NCBI RefSeq assembly: GCF_003129465.1
Contig: NZ_QFFF01000001.1
Span: forward strand, 620,001-684,000
Length of the DNA stretch: 64,000 nucleotides
From: Sphingosinicella humi
Lineage (GTDB): Bacteria > Pseudomonadota > Alphaproteobacteria > Sphingomonadales > Sphingomonadaceae
Reading direction: 5' to 3'
This document shows, in pieces, positions 17,321-24,592 of the stretch; positions within the stretch are counted from its first letter, which is position 1; every line of letters starts with the position of its first letter. Below the pieces are notes generated by a model. It was not told the origin of the DNA. It did not search any database and was given only the letters and a program-made list of their open reading frames with translations. Both the position numbers and the translations under genes were made by a program.

Positions 17321-18142
17321 ATGAAATCAATTCGAAGCACGCTCGCGGTGACGGCCGCGTTGATCCTCGCCAGCGGATGTTCGCAAGAAGCCGAGGTGCC
17401 TACCAATCAGCAGGAGACCGCAGACGCCAACGTTATGATGGCCAATCCGTCCAACATCTATGTGCAGGCCGAGATGCAGATGATGGAGCGGATGGAGGCC
17501 GCGCGAGGCGCCAACCCATCGGAGACTTGGACGCGCAAGATGATCGAACATCATCGGGGCGCCATAGCCATGTCCGACATCCTCCTCGCTCAAGGCGGAG
17601 ATCCCCAGGTGCTGGAGAAGGCCCGAATGACATCCGAAATGCAGCGCAAGGAAATCGCGGAACTCGAGGCGCTGCTTCCCGCCGGAAGCTCCCAGACGTC
17701 TGCTGGTCGAGAGAATCCCTATGCTCAGGCGGTAAGCCAGATGCACGAACGGATGATGGCGGCAACGGGTGCGAACCCGTCCGAAACATGGATGCGCAAG
17801 ATGATCGAGCATCATCGTGGCGGCGCAGAAATGTCGAACGTCCTGCTGGGCCTAGGCGGCGACCCTAGGGTGCTCGAGAAAGCTCGGATGACAGCCCAAA
17901 AGCAGACGCAGGAAGCCAACGAGCTCGAGCAGATGCTCCAAGGCGGCGGCGTTCCTGCTCCCGCTACCTCGAACGACGCGCCCGCACCCACCACGCCGGC
18001 CCGCGAACCGCAGGCGAAGACCCAGCCGGAGGCAAAGGCCGAAACGGAGACGCCCAAGGCGCCGGCGAAGACGCCGGAGGCGCCGCCTGCCGATCCTCAT
18101 GCCGGGCATGACATGGGGAATATGAGCAATATGTCGCACTGA
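17321..18142 (+). CDS. lipoprotein with two tandem DUF305 domains and His/Met tail
   Basis: The 273-aa product has a lipoprotein signal (LILASGC) and two consecutive DUF305 repeats of about 85 residues, each with the core RKMIEHHRG and a Met-rich helix before it. The second half of the protein is an Ala/Pro/Lys linker ending in DPHAGHDMGNMSNMSH, the hexapeptide also seen in CopB. It likely binds metal at the membrane surface. The start at 17321 has a GGAG site; the much longer frame from 16922 is out of register with the sigma gene it overlaps and is rejected. Confidence 0.82.
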   Translation: MKSIRSTLAVTAALILASGCSQEAEVPTNQQETADANVMMANPSNIYVQAEMQMMERMEAARGANPSETWTRKMIEHHRGAIAMSDILLAQGGDPQVLEKARMTSEMQRKEIAELEALLPAGSSQTSAGRENPYAQAVSQMHERMMAATGANPSETWMRKMIEHHRGGAEMSNVLLGLGGDPRVLEKARMTAQKQTQEANELEQMLQGGGVPAPATSNDAPAPTTPAREPQAKTQPEAKAETETPKAPAKTPEAPPADPHAGHDMGNMSNMSH

Positions 18143-18265
18143 GATGCACGGTAACCCCGGGCGGGCGCAGCTTGAAAAAGACCGCACAACCCCGCCAGAA
18201 CATGCCACGTCGCCTTCAGCGTTTGAGGAATCCGTGACGCTCTGTAGGCGTTGATATCTCGGCGA

Positions 18266-18287
18266 AACCCCTTCTATACAAGGGGTT
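18266..18287. repeat. 8-bp inverted repeat upstream of PepSY genes
   Basis: AACCCCTT and AAGGGGTT flank a 6-nt AT-rich loop, 24 bases before the first PepSY gene. It could be an operator or an RNA hairpin in the leader. The surrounding 169-bp gap holds no gene. Confidence 0.4.
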
Positions 18288-18311
18288 ACCGACTTGATCT
18301 GGAAATTGGCA

Positions 18312-19019
18312 ATGACGAATATTCGCTGGCCGCTTGTTATTAGAAGAACGCATAAATGGCTGGCGCTCTTCGTCGGCATTCAGGTCGTGCTGTGGACCCT
18401 AACCGGATTCTACATGGTCACGGTCCACATCGACTACATTCATGGAGATCATCTGGTCCGGGCGCCGGCGGTGAGTCCTTTCGAACTGGATCAGCTGATC
18501 GAAGCGCCCCGCGTGGTTGCGACGCACCCGCATGCAGAGGAAGTCAAACTGCAGCGCCTCCTGGGCCAACCAGTCTGGCGCGTTCGCTCGGCCGATGGGG
18601 CCTTCTTGGTGGACGCCGCCACCGGGAAGAAGCTTCCCCCCCTAACTGAGGAACGGGTTCACCAGGTCGCGCGGCGGATCTACACCGGCGATCCGACTAT
18701 CGTTTCAAGCCGCTTGCTGACCGAAGCCCCGATGGAAATGCAGACGGCGAAGCCGCCATTTTGGCAAATCGAGTTCAAGGGCTGGAACCGTCCCACGCTC
18801 TATATCTCGCCGGCGACTGGCGAACTCATCTCGAGGCGACATAATCTGTGGCGAGTCTTCGACTTCGCCTGGATGATTCACATCATGGATTATGAGAACC
18901 GTACGGACGTGAACAACCCGCTGCTGCGCGTGGCGACGTGGAGCGCCGTCTTTATGGCGATCAGCGGAGCTTGGCTGCTGTTATGGTCCTTCCCACGCCG
19001 GAAGAGGAAAAAGGCATGA
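18312..19019 (+). CDS. PepSY-domain membrane protein
   Basis: A 235-aa product with an N-terminal membrane helix (WLALFVGIQVVLWTLTGFYM), a periplasmic PepSY-like region, and a second membrane helix near the C terminus (AVFMAISGAWLLLWSF). The HKW motif before the first helix and the terminal helix match the PepSY-associated TM family, often linked to metal- or iron-dependent reductase systems. The ATG at 18312 is preferred to a TTG at 18294. It overlaps the next gene by four bases (ATGA). Confidence 0.75.
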   Translation: MTNIRWPLVIRRTHKWLALFVGIQVVLWTLTGFYMVTVHIDYIHGDHLVRAPAVSPFELDQLIEAPRVVATHPHAEEVKLQRLLGQPVWRVRSADGAFLVDAATGKKLPPLTEERVHQVARRIYTGDPTIVSSRLLTEAPMEMQTAKPPFWQIEFKGWNRPTLYISPATGELISRRHNLWRVFDFAWMIHIMDYENRTDVNNPLLRVATWSAVFMAISGAWLLLWSFPRRKRKKA

Positions 19020-19756
19020 GGATCGACCTCAACATTCAAAAAAGGAAGCACTTCCGGATCTCTCCAATCCTATTCCGCCGCATCCACAAGTGGGTCGGGT
19101 TGGTTTTGGGAATCCAGTTCGTGCTCTGGACCGTCAGCGGTGCCACGATGGCGCTATTGGACATGGAGAAGGTCGGCGGACATAGCGCCGCACCCGCGAG
19201 TGTCGCTGCGGCTCCTTGGCCCCAAGATATCGCTGCGCCCAAAATAGCCGGACCGGTCGATGGCCTTACGCTTCGTAGGATTCTGGATCGGCCGATTTAT
19301 GAGCTCCGAGGCCAAGGCGGTCTGCGCCTCCTCGACGCGCGTAGCGGCGAGCCGATCGTGATCGACAAGAATCTAGCGGCGCGGCTCGCTCGGTCGGCAT
19401 ATCACCATGATGCGCCAGTCCGCTCAGTCACGTACTTGGAGGAGCCCAACATCGAGGCGCGGGATTTTTCCGGTCCGATGTGGCGTGTCGACTTCGCCAA
19501 CGAAGACAATAGCAGCAGCTATATCTCGGCCGAGACGGGACTGCCGCTGGTCGATCGCTCCGACACCTGGCGCGTCTGGGACTTCTTCTGGATGCTGCAC
19601 AACATGGATTATGTAAACCGGACGAGCTTCAATCACCCGCTGATAATCTTCGCCGGTTTCAGCGCGCTCTGGCTCTCGCTCACCGGCTTCTACCTGCTCT
19701 TCAAGAGCTTCCGTCGACGGGAGTTTCGATGGATCATCGGGCGCGGCAAGCCCTGA
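19016..19756 (+). CDS. PepSY-domain membrane protein (paralogue)
   Basis: The 246-aa product has the same layout as the preceding gene: HKWVGLVLGIQFVLWTVSG as the first membrane helix, a periplasmic part containing DTWRVWDFFWMLHNMDY (compare LWRVFDFAWMIHIMDY in the neighbour), and a C-terminal helix. The two are tandem paralogues, translationally coupled by an ATGA overlap, and may form a heterodimer. A role in redox or metal handling is inferred from the family and island context. Confidence 0.75.
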   Translation: MRIDLNIQKRKHFRISPILFRRIHKWVGLVLGIQFVLWTVSGATMALLDMEKVGGHSAAPASVAAAPWPQDIAAPKIAGPVDGLTLRRILDRPIYELRGQGGLRLLDARSGEPIVIDKNLAARLARSAYHHDAPVRSVTYLEEPNIEARDFSGPMWRVDFANEDNSSSYISAETGLPLVDRSDTWRVWDFFWMLHNMDYVNRTSFNHPLIIFAGFSALWLSLTGFYLLFKSFRRREFRWIIGRGKP

Positions 19757-19794
19757 AGGCGCTACCCACCTTAGCTTTATGGCAAGACCTAAGC

Positions 19795-20214
19795 TCAGCC
19801 TGATACGCTCTCGTCTTGCTGCCGTTCGACGTCGGCAAGCGCCTCGATAATCCGGCAATCGGCGACCACGCCGTGTCCACACTGACCGATGAGCCTATCG
19901 AGCTCGTCGCCGAGCGCCCGGAGTTCGGCCATTTTCCGCTTCACCGTCGCCCGGTGAGCCCGCGCGATTTCGTCGACAGCTTCACAAGACCGGTCCTTAT
20001 CGTCGGCTAAGCTAAGAAGCTCTCGCACCTGATCCAGGGGGAACCCAAGGTCGCGGGCGCGCCGAATGAATGCAAGGCGTTGCAGATGCTCCGGTCCATA
20101 CGACCGATAGTTCGACGGAGACCGCGCTGGCGGCGGCAGCAACCCGATCTGCTCGTAATAGCGGATCGTCTCCACCTTCGTGACGGTTGCCGCGCCGAGT
20201 TCGCCGATCTTCAT
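19795..20214 (-). CDS. MerR-family divalent-metal regulator (ZntR/CadR/PbrR-type)
   Basis: The 139-aa product has the MerR DNA-binding domain (MKIGELGAATVTKVETIRYY), a conserved cysteine at the start of the dimer helix (DDKDRSCEAVDEI, residue near 77) and a C-terminal loop CGHGVVADCRII. The extra helix cysteine separates Zn/Cd/Pb sensors from the Cu(I) type at 122. It is divergent from a CDF transporter with a MerR-type operator between them. Confidence 0.87.
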   Translation of the reverse strand: MKIGELGAATVTKVETIRYYEQIGLLPPPARSPSNYRSYGPEHLQRLAFIRRARDLGFPLDQVRELLSLADDKDRSCEAVDEIARAHRATVKRKMAELRALGDELDRLIGQCGHGVVADCRIIEALADVERQQDESVSG

Positions 20215-20224
20215 AGGGCCCTTC

Positions 20225-20255
20225 TTGACCCTCTAGTTGCTACAGGGTGCATATC
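20225..20255 (+). promoter_or_regulatory. MerR-type operator/promoter for the CDF transporter gene
   Basis: TTGACC (-35, 20225-20230) and CATATC (-10, 20250-20255) are separated by 19 bp. The spacer region holds the dyad ACCCT-C-TAG / CTA-C-AGGGT centred on 20238. This is the layout of promoters activated by ZntR/CadR-type proteins and it points towards the gene at 20290. Confidence 0.75.
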
Positions 20256-20289
20256 TGCAGGTGAATGAAACGAATCGAAGGCGATCCTA

Positions 20290-20928
20290 GTGGCTGACCA
20301 TTGCTGCGGTAGTGCGAATCTGAGCGCGGGCCCGTCAGGTGGGTCGTGGCGCCGCGCCCTTTGGATCGCGTTAGGCGTGAATGCCGCAATGTTTCTCGTC
20401 GAAATGGTCGCGGGCGTGGCAGCCGATTCCCGCGCGCTCCAGGCGGACGCGCTCGACTTCTTCGGTGACTCGGCAAATTACGCCATCAGCCTTGGAGTCG
20501 CCGGAATGGCCCTGGCATGGCGAGCCCGCGCGGCCCTCGTGAAAGGCGCTACCCTCGTTCTACTCGGCGTCTGGGTGCTTGCCTCGTCCCTCTGGGCGTT
20601 ATGGGTTGGAACGTCGCCTGAGCCGATCGCAATGGGCGCCATCGGCGTGCTGGCGCTCGCCGCCAATGTCTTCGTGGCGCTGATGCTCTACCGCTTCCGA
20701 ACCGGCGACGCGAACATGCGCTCCGTCTGGATATGCTCCCGCAACGACGCCATCGGCAATTTAGCGGTCGTCGCGGCGGCGTTGGGCGTATTCGGCACCG
20801 GGACCGCCTGGCCCGACATCATCGTTGCCTCAGTGATGGCCCTACTCGGGATTTCGGGCGGCTGGCAGATCATGAGCCTCGCCCGCCGCGAGCTTCGCTC
20901 CGTTCGTGAGCAAGAAGCATGGACATGA
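20290..20928 (+). CDS. short cation diffusion facilitator (Zn/Cd/Co efflux)
   Basis: The 212-aa product starts at GTG and has five or six membrane helices; helix 2 carries DALDFFGDSANYAIS, the CDF metal-site segment, and helix 5 carries SRNDAIGNLAVV. The N terminus begins with HCCGS, a possible soft-metal ligand. It lacks the C-terminal cytosolic domain of longer CDF proteins. The upstream operator and divergent ZntR-like regulator indicate induction by divalent metals. Confidence 0.82.
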   Translation: MADHCCGSANLSAGPSGGSWRRALWIALGVNAAMFLVEMVAGVAADSRALQADALDFFGDSANYAISLGVAGMALAWRARAALVKGATLVLLGVWVLASSLWALWVGTSPEPIAMGAIGVLALAANVFVALMLYRFRTGDANMRSVWICSRNDAIGNLAVVAAALGVFGTGTAWPDIIVASVMALLGISGGWQIMSLARRELRSVREQEAWT

Positions 20929-21395
20929 GCGCTCCCGATGATGCGGGCGTCCGGTTCCCGCCGCCACTCATTTTTCTAAGCTTCATCCTTCTCGGCATGG
21001 GGCTCGATCATCTATTCGCCATCGCGCCGCTCCCACTTTCGACGTGGCTGCGGTGGAGCCTGGCCACGCTGTTCGGCGCTACGGGTCTCACACTCGTCGT
21101 CGGCGCATTGTCACTCTTCCGCCGTGCGGGGACGCCGCCGGAGCCCTGGCGGCCGACGAAGACGATTGCCGAGAGCGGCATCTACGGCCGCACCCGTAAT
21201 CCGATGTATCTCGGCATGGCGTGCCTTCATCTCTCGGCCGCGATCGGATTTGAAAGTCTTGGCGCTCTCATCCTTCTGTTGCCGGCGATGATCATCATCG
21301 ATCGGGCCATCGTCAAGCGAGAGGAAGCCTATCTCTCCCGTCGCTTCGGCGAGAGCTACACGGCCTACAAAGAGCGCGTGCCGCGATGGTTTTGA
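20919..21395 (+). CDS. isoprenylcysteine carboxyl methyltransferase (ICMT)-family protein
   Basis: The 158-aa membrane protein has four hydrophobic stretches and the conserved C-terminal ICMT/PEMT features: SGIYGRTRNPMYLGMA and RRFGESYTAYKERVPRW. Bacterial members often sit beside metal efflux genes (compare the isoprenylcysteine methyltransferase-like genes near czc loci); the substrate is unknown. It overlaps the CDF gene by 10 bases. Confidence 0.82.
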   Translation: MDMSAPDDAGVRFPPPLIFLSFILLGMGLDHLFAIAPLPLSTWLRWSLATLFGATGLTLVVGALSLFRRAGTPPEPWRPTKTIAESGIYGRTRNPMYLGMACLHLSAAIGFESLGALILLLPAMIIIDRAIVKREEAYLSRRFGESYTAYKERVPRWF

Positions 21396-21441
21396 GCTTG
21401 CGCCCTTTCGCCGCCCACGGCTTTCAGGTAAGGGGCCGCTA

Positions 21442-21819
21442 ATGTCGGGGGCAGCCTTCTCCATTGGAAAGATCATCAGGACGGCGCTGGCCGTGCTGAT
21501 GATGCTGGCGGCCTTCACCCCGGCACTTGCCGAAGTCGGGTGCCTGGAGGACAGCATCTCCCACATGGAAGTCGCCGGCGACGCCCATGATGAGGGCGGC
21601 CAAGTCATCGAGAATTCCTTTCCGGATGACGGTGATCGAGGATCGCAGCCGCAACCGGCACACTGCGCCTTCAACCACGGCGCGCATGGATCTGCTATCC
21701 CAGTGACAGCCGCCACCAGCGTCGATCACTCCACCGACAAAGAGACACATCTCTGGTCCGATGCGCGTCCGCTCACGGCGACCGCTCCCGACGGACCTTA
21801 CCACCCTCCGCAAGCCTGA
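21442..21819 (+). CDS. small exported protein preceding czcC
   Basis: The 125-aa product has a signal peptide (TALAVLMMLAAFTPALA) and a mature region rich in His, Asp and Glu with two cysteines (GCLED, HCAFNHGAHG). No family is recognised. Similar small His-containing exported proteins precede czcCBA in other alphaproteobacteria, so a periplasmic metal-binding role is likely but inferred. Opposite-strand frames over the same bases are judged shadows. Confidence 0.6.
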   Translation: MSGAAFSIGKIIRTALAVLMMLAAFTPALAEVGCLEDSISHMEVAGDAHDEGGQVIENSFPDDGDRGSQPQPAHCAFNHGAHGSAIPVTAATSVDHSTDKETHLWSDARPLTATAPDGPYHPPQA

Positions 21820-21880
21820 AGACCAACGTCGCCGCCCTTAGCCGGGCGATCCTGCACGTCCATGGTTTTCAGGATTCAAT

Positions 21881-23329
21881 ATGCCACTTGCTCAAAATGG
21901 GGGGCGCTCCGCTAGCGGCGCGACCCTAACTGCCTCGTCCACCGATAGTGGGCGGAAGGCGTCGACACGTCGCGCGGCGATGTTCTCGCCGGCGCGGTCG
22001 CCGCTGCGACGCTACGGAATATTCTTCACATTCGCTTTGGCGGTGCCTGCAACTTCCGTCGCTCAGATCGACGATGCTGCTACGCCCCGCGTCGGAGCTG
22101 TAAGCGGAGCAGAGGCTCGACCCAAGGCACAGGTAATGGGCCCGCCCGCGCCGCCGCCGGTCGTCGCGCCTCGGACCGGTCCCCTACCATCGTCGCTGAC
22201 GCTCGACCAGGCGCTGGAGGAAGCCGCATCCCGGTCGCCCGCTATCGTCGCGGCACGCGCTGAGGTGGACGCGGCGCGCGCCCGGGTCGGACAGGCCGGG
22301 GTACGCTCCAATCCCGAGCTAAGCGTGGAAGTCGAGAACTTCGCCGGCACTGGCCCCTATTCTGGCATCTCCGGAACCGAGACGACCGTCTCCATCAACC
22401 AACGTCTCGATCTTGGCGGTAGGCGACGGGCCCGTGTCTCGGCAGCGGAAGCGCGGCTCGCCGCGCAGGAGCTCCGGCTGGCTATCGCCGAAGCCGATCT
22501 TGCTCAATCCGTGCGCGAGCAATTCGCGGTGGCCGTCGCGGCACGCGAACGGCTCCGGCTGGCTAGGGAAAACGAGGAGCGCGCGCGCGAGCTCGCCCGC
22601 ATAGCCGGAGTGCTGGTCGATGTCGGCCGCGAACCGCCGCTTCGCGCAATCCGTGCCCGGTCCGCCGCCGCGCAGGCGACCGCCGCCCTTCGGGCAGCGG
22701 AAGCCGCAGAGGAAGCGGCCAGACGAACCCTGGCGTCGTTCTTCGGTGTCGACACTAGCCCATCGTCAGTCCTCGGCGGTCTCGGGGAGATCCGGCCGGC
22801 CGAAATAGTCGCGAGCCAAACTCTCGAAGCCAGGCTCGCCGCCGCCGAAATCGCGGTCGCGGAAGCCGGAGTGGGACAGGAGCTGGCGGCCCGCCGGCTC
22901 GATCCTTCCGTGGGGATCGGCGTCCGCCGAATCGAAGAGACGGGAGACCAAGCCTTCGTCGCCGGCTTCTCAATGCCGCTCCCGATCTTCGACCGGAACA
23001 GAGGCAATATCGAAGCGGCTCGCGCAGAGGCGCGCTCAGCCGAGGCGCGGCTCAACAATGTCCTCGCCCAGGCCTCGGCCCGCATCAACAATGCGGAGGC
23101 CAATCTCGTCGCCGCTGATGCGAGGGTGGAAGCCTTGGAAGAGGCCGCCATTCCCGAGGCCGGCGAGGCGCTGCGGCTGGCGCAGCTCGCCTATCAGGCG
23201 GGGAAGATCGACCTGATCGAGCTTCTCGACGCTCAGGAAGCCTTCGCCTCCGCCCAAACCGAACTCATCGAGGCGCGCCTCGCCAGAGCGCAGGCCGCCG
23301 CCGCGCTCGCCCGCGCCGCCGCTCAATAA
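21881..23329 (+). CDS. czcC: CzcC outer-membrane factor, TolC family
   Basis: The 482-aa product contains two TolC-like repeats: LTLDQALEEAASRSPAIVAA with NPELSVEVENFAG, and a second half with PLPIFDRNRGNIEAARAEAR and the closing YQAGKIDLIELLDAQEA. It forms the outer-membrane channel of a tripartite metal efflux pump with CzcB and CzcA. The ATG at 21881 has an AGGA site, but the signal peptide begins at a second in-frame ATG (21980), so the first 33 residues may not be used. Confidence 0.93.
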   Translation: MPLAQNGGRSASGATLTASSTDSGRKASTRRAAMFSPARSPLRRYGIFFTFALAVPATSVAQIDDAATPRVGAVSGAEARPKAQVMGPPAPPPVVAPRTGPLPSSLTLDQALEEAASRSPAIVAARAEVDAARARVGQAGVRSNPELSVEVENFAGTGPYSGISGTETTVSINQRLDLGGRRRARVSAAEARLAAQELRLAIAEADLAQSVREQFAVAVAARERLRLARENEERARELARIAGVLVDVGREPPLRAIRARSAAAQATAALRAAEAAEEAARRTLASFFGVDTSPSSVLGGLGEIRPAEIVASQTLEARLAAAEIAVAEAGVGQELAARRLDPSVGIGVRRIEETGDQAFVAGFSMPLPIFDRNRGNIEAARAEARSAEARLNNVLAQASARINNAEANLVAADARVEALEEAAIPEAGEALRLAQLAYQAGKIDLIELLDAQEAFASAQTELIEARLARAQAAAALARAAAQ

Positions 23330-23341
23330 GGATTCCCGAAC

Positions 23342-24526
23342 ATGGAACTCACGCAAGACAACAAGAAGCTCCTCGCGGGCGGAACGGCCATAGCGCTCGT
23401 CGCAGCCATTGGCGGAATCGTAATCGGTCAATCGATGTCGCCCTCTCAGCCGGACCAGACAGCCGCTGCCGAAGCGGGCGAAGAAGGCGAGGAAGAGGGT
23501 CACGGCCGCGAAGGCTTCGTCGAGATGACGCCGACGCGGCTCCAGTCCAGCGGCATCCGCACGACTGAGGTGGAGGCAGGGTCGCTCGCGTCCGAAATCA
23601 TCGCGCAGGCGACTGTGGCCGCGCCGCCGGAAGGTGAAGCGGCGCTCACTGCGCGCGCCGACGGTGCCGTCGTGCGGATAAACAAGCGCCTCGGCGACCC
23701 AGTCAAGGCCGGAGAAACGGTAGCGCTGATAGAAAGCCGCGACGCCGCGTCATTTGTCGCCGAACGAAGCGCGGCGGCGGCCCGGGCGCAGGCTGCCCGC
23801 GCCGCTTATGCCCGAGAAAAGCGACTGTTCGAAGCCAAGATCACGGCTCGGCAGGATTTGGAAGCGGCTCAAGCCGCGTTGGCTGAAGCCGAGGCTGAGC
23901 TCAGGCGCACGCAGGCCGCGACGGCGGCGGCGAACGTCACCGGGAACGGCCGCTATCTCGCCGTCACCAGCCTCATCAGCGGCCGCATCACCGAGGTCAG
24001 CACTCAGCTCGGCGCATATGTGCTGGCGGGAGCAGAGCTGTTCCACGTCGCCAATCCGAACCGGATACAGATCGAAGCATCGGTCCCCTCCGTCGATGCC
24101 CAGCGGATCCGACCCGGCGATCCGGCCATCATCGAGCTGCCCGGCGGCGGCTCTGTCGACGCCGTTGTGCGTTCGGCGACCCCGTCGCTCAATCCGGAAA
24201 GCAGAGCCGCGACCCTGGTGCTCGCGCCTTCGGGAACGCCGGCCGGCCTGACCCAGGGCCAGGCCGTCCGCGTCCGCATCATGCCGCGCGGGGCGCCCAC
24301 GGATGGGCGGATCGTCCTGCCGGAAGAAGCGGTGCAGTCGGTAGAAGGCCGCGACGTGGTCTTCGTGCGGGTCAAAGGCGGATTCCAGGCGGTGCCGGTC
24401 ACCGTCGGATCAAGAAGCGGCGGCCGCATCGAAATCCTGGAAGGGCTGAAGCCCGGTCTTCAGGTCGTGACCCAGGGGGCGTTCGTTCTCAAGTCGCAGC
24501 TCGGCGCCAGCGAGGCCGGCCATTAA
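23342..24526 (+). CDS. czcB: CzcB periplasmic adaptor (membrane fusion protein)
   Basis: The 394-aa product has one N-terminal membrane helix (AIALVAAIGGIVIG), an acidic His-containing stretch (EEGEEEGHGREG), a lipoyl half-motif (GAVVRINKRLGDPVKAGETV), a coiled-coil hairpin rich in Ala/Glu/Arg (residues about 135-195), and a beta-barrel region. It links CzcA to CzcC. It has an AAGGA site 12 bases after the czcC stop. Confidence 0.93.
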   Translation: MELTQDNKKLLAGGTAIALVAAIGGIVIGQSMSPSQPDQTAAAEAGEEGEEEGHGREGFVEMTPTRLQSSGIRTTEVEAGSLASEIIAQATVAAPPEGEAALTARADGAVVRINKRLGDPVKAGETVALIESRDAASFVAERSAAAARAQAARAAYAREKRLFEAKITARQDLEAAQAALAEAEAELRRTQAATAAANVTGNGRYLAVTSLISGRITEVSTQLGAYVLAGAELFHVANPNRIQIEASVPSVDAQRIRPGDPAIIELPGGGSVDAVVRSATPSLNPESRAATLVLAPSGTPAGLTQGQAVRVRIMPRGAPTDGRIVLPEEAVQSVEGRDVVFVRVKGGFQAVPVTVGSRSGGRIEILEGLKPGLQVVTQGAFVLKSQLGASEAGH

Positions 24527-24592
24527 GCGCCCGCGCCCCTTCTTCCATTTTCGAGCCGCCCCTCGTGCGCGCGGCCACAGGACAGCTACACC

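Noticed and set aside
21111-21813. Minus-strand frames over the ICMT gene and the small czc-associated gene
   Set aside because: The plus-strand products have a conserved family pattern and a signal peptide respectively.
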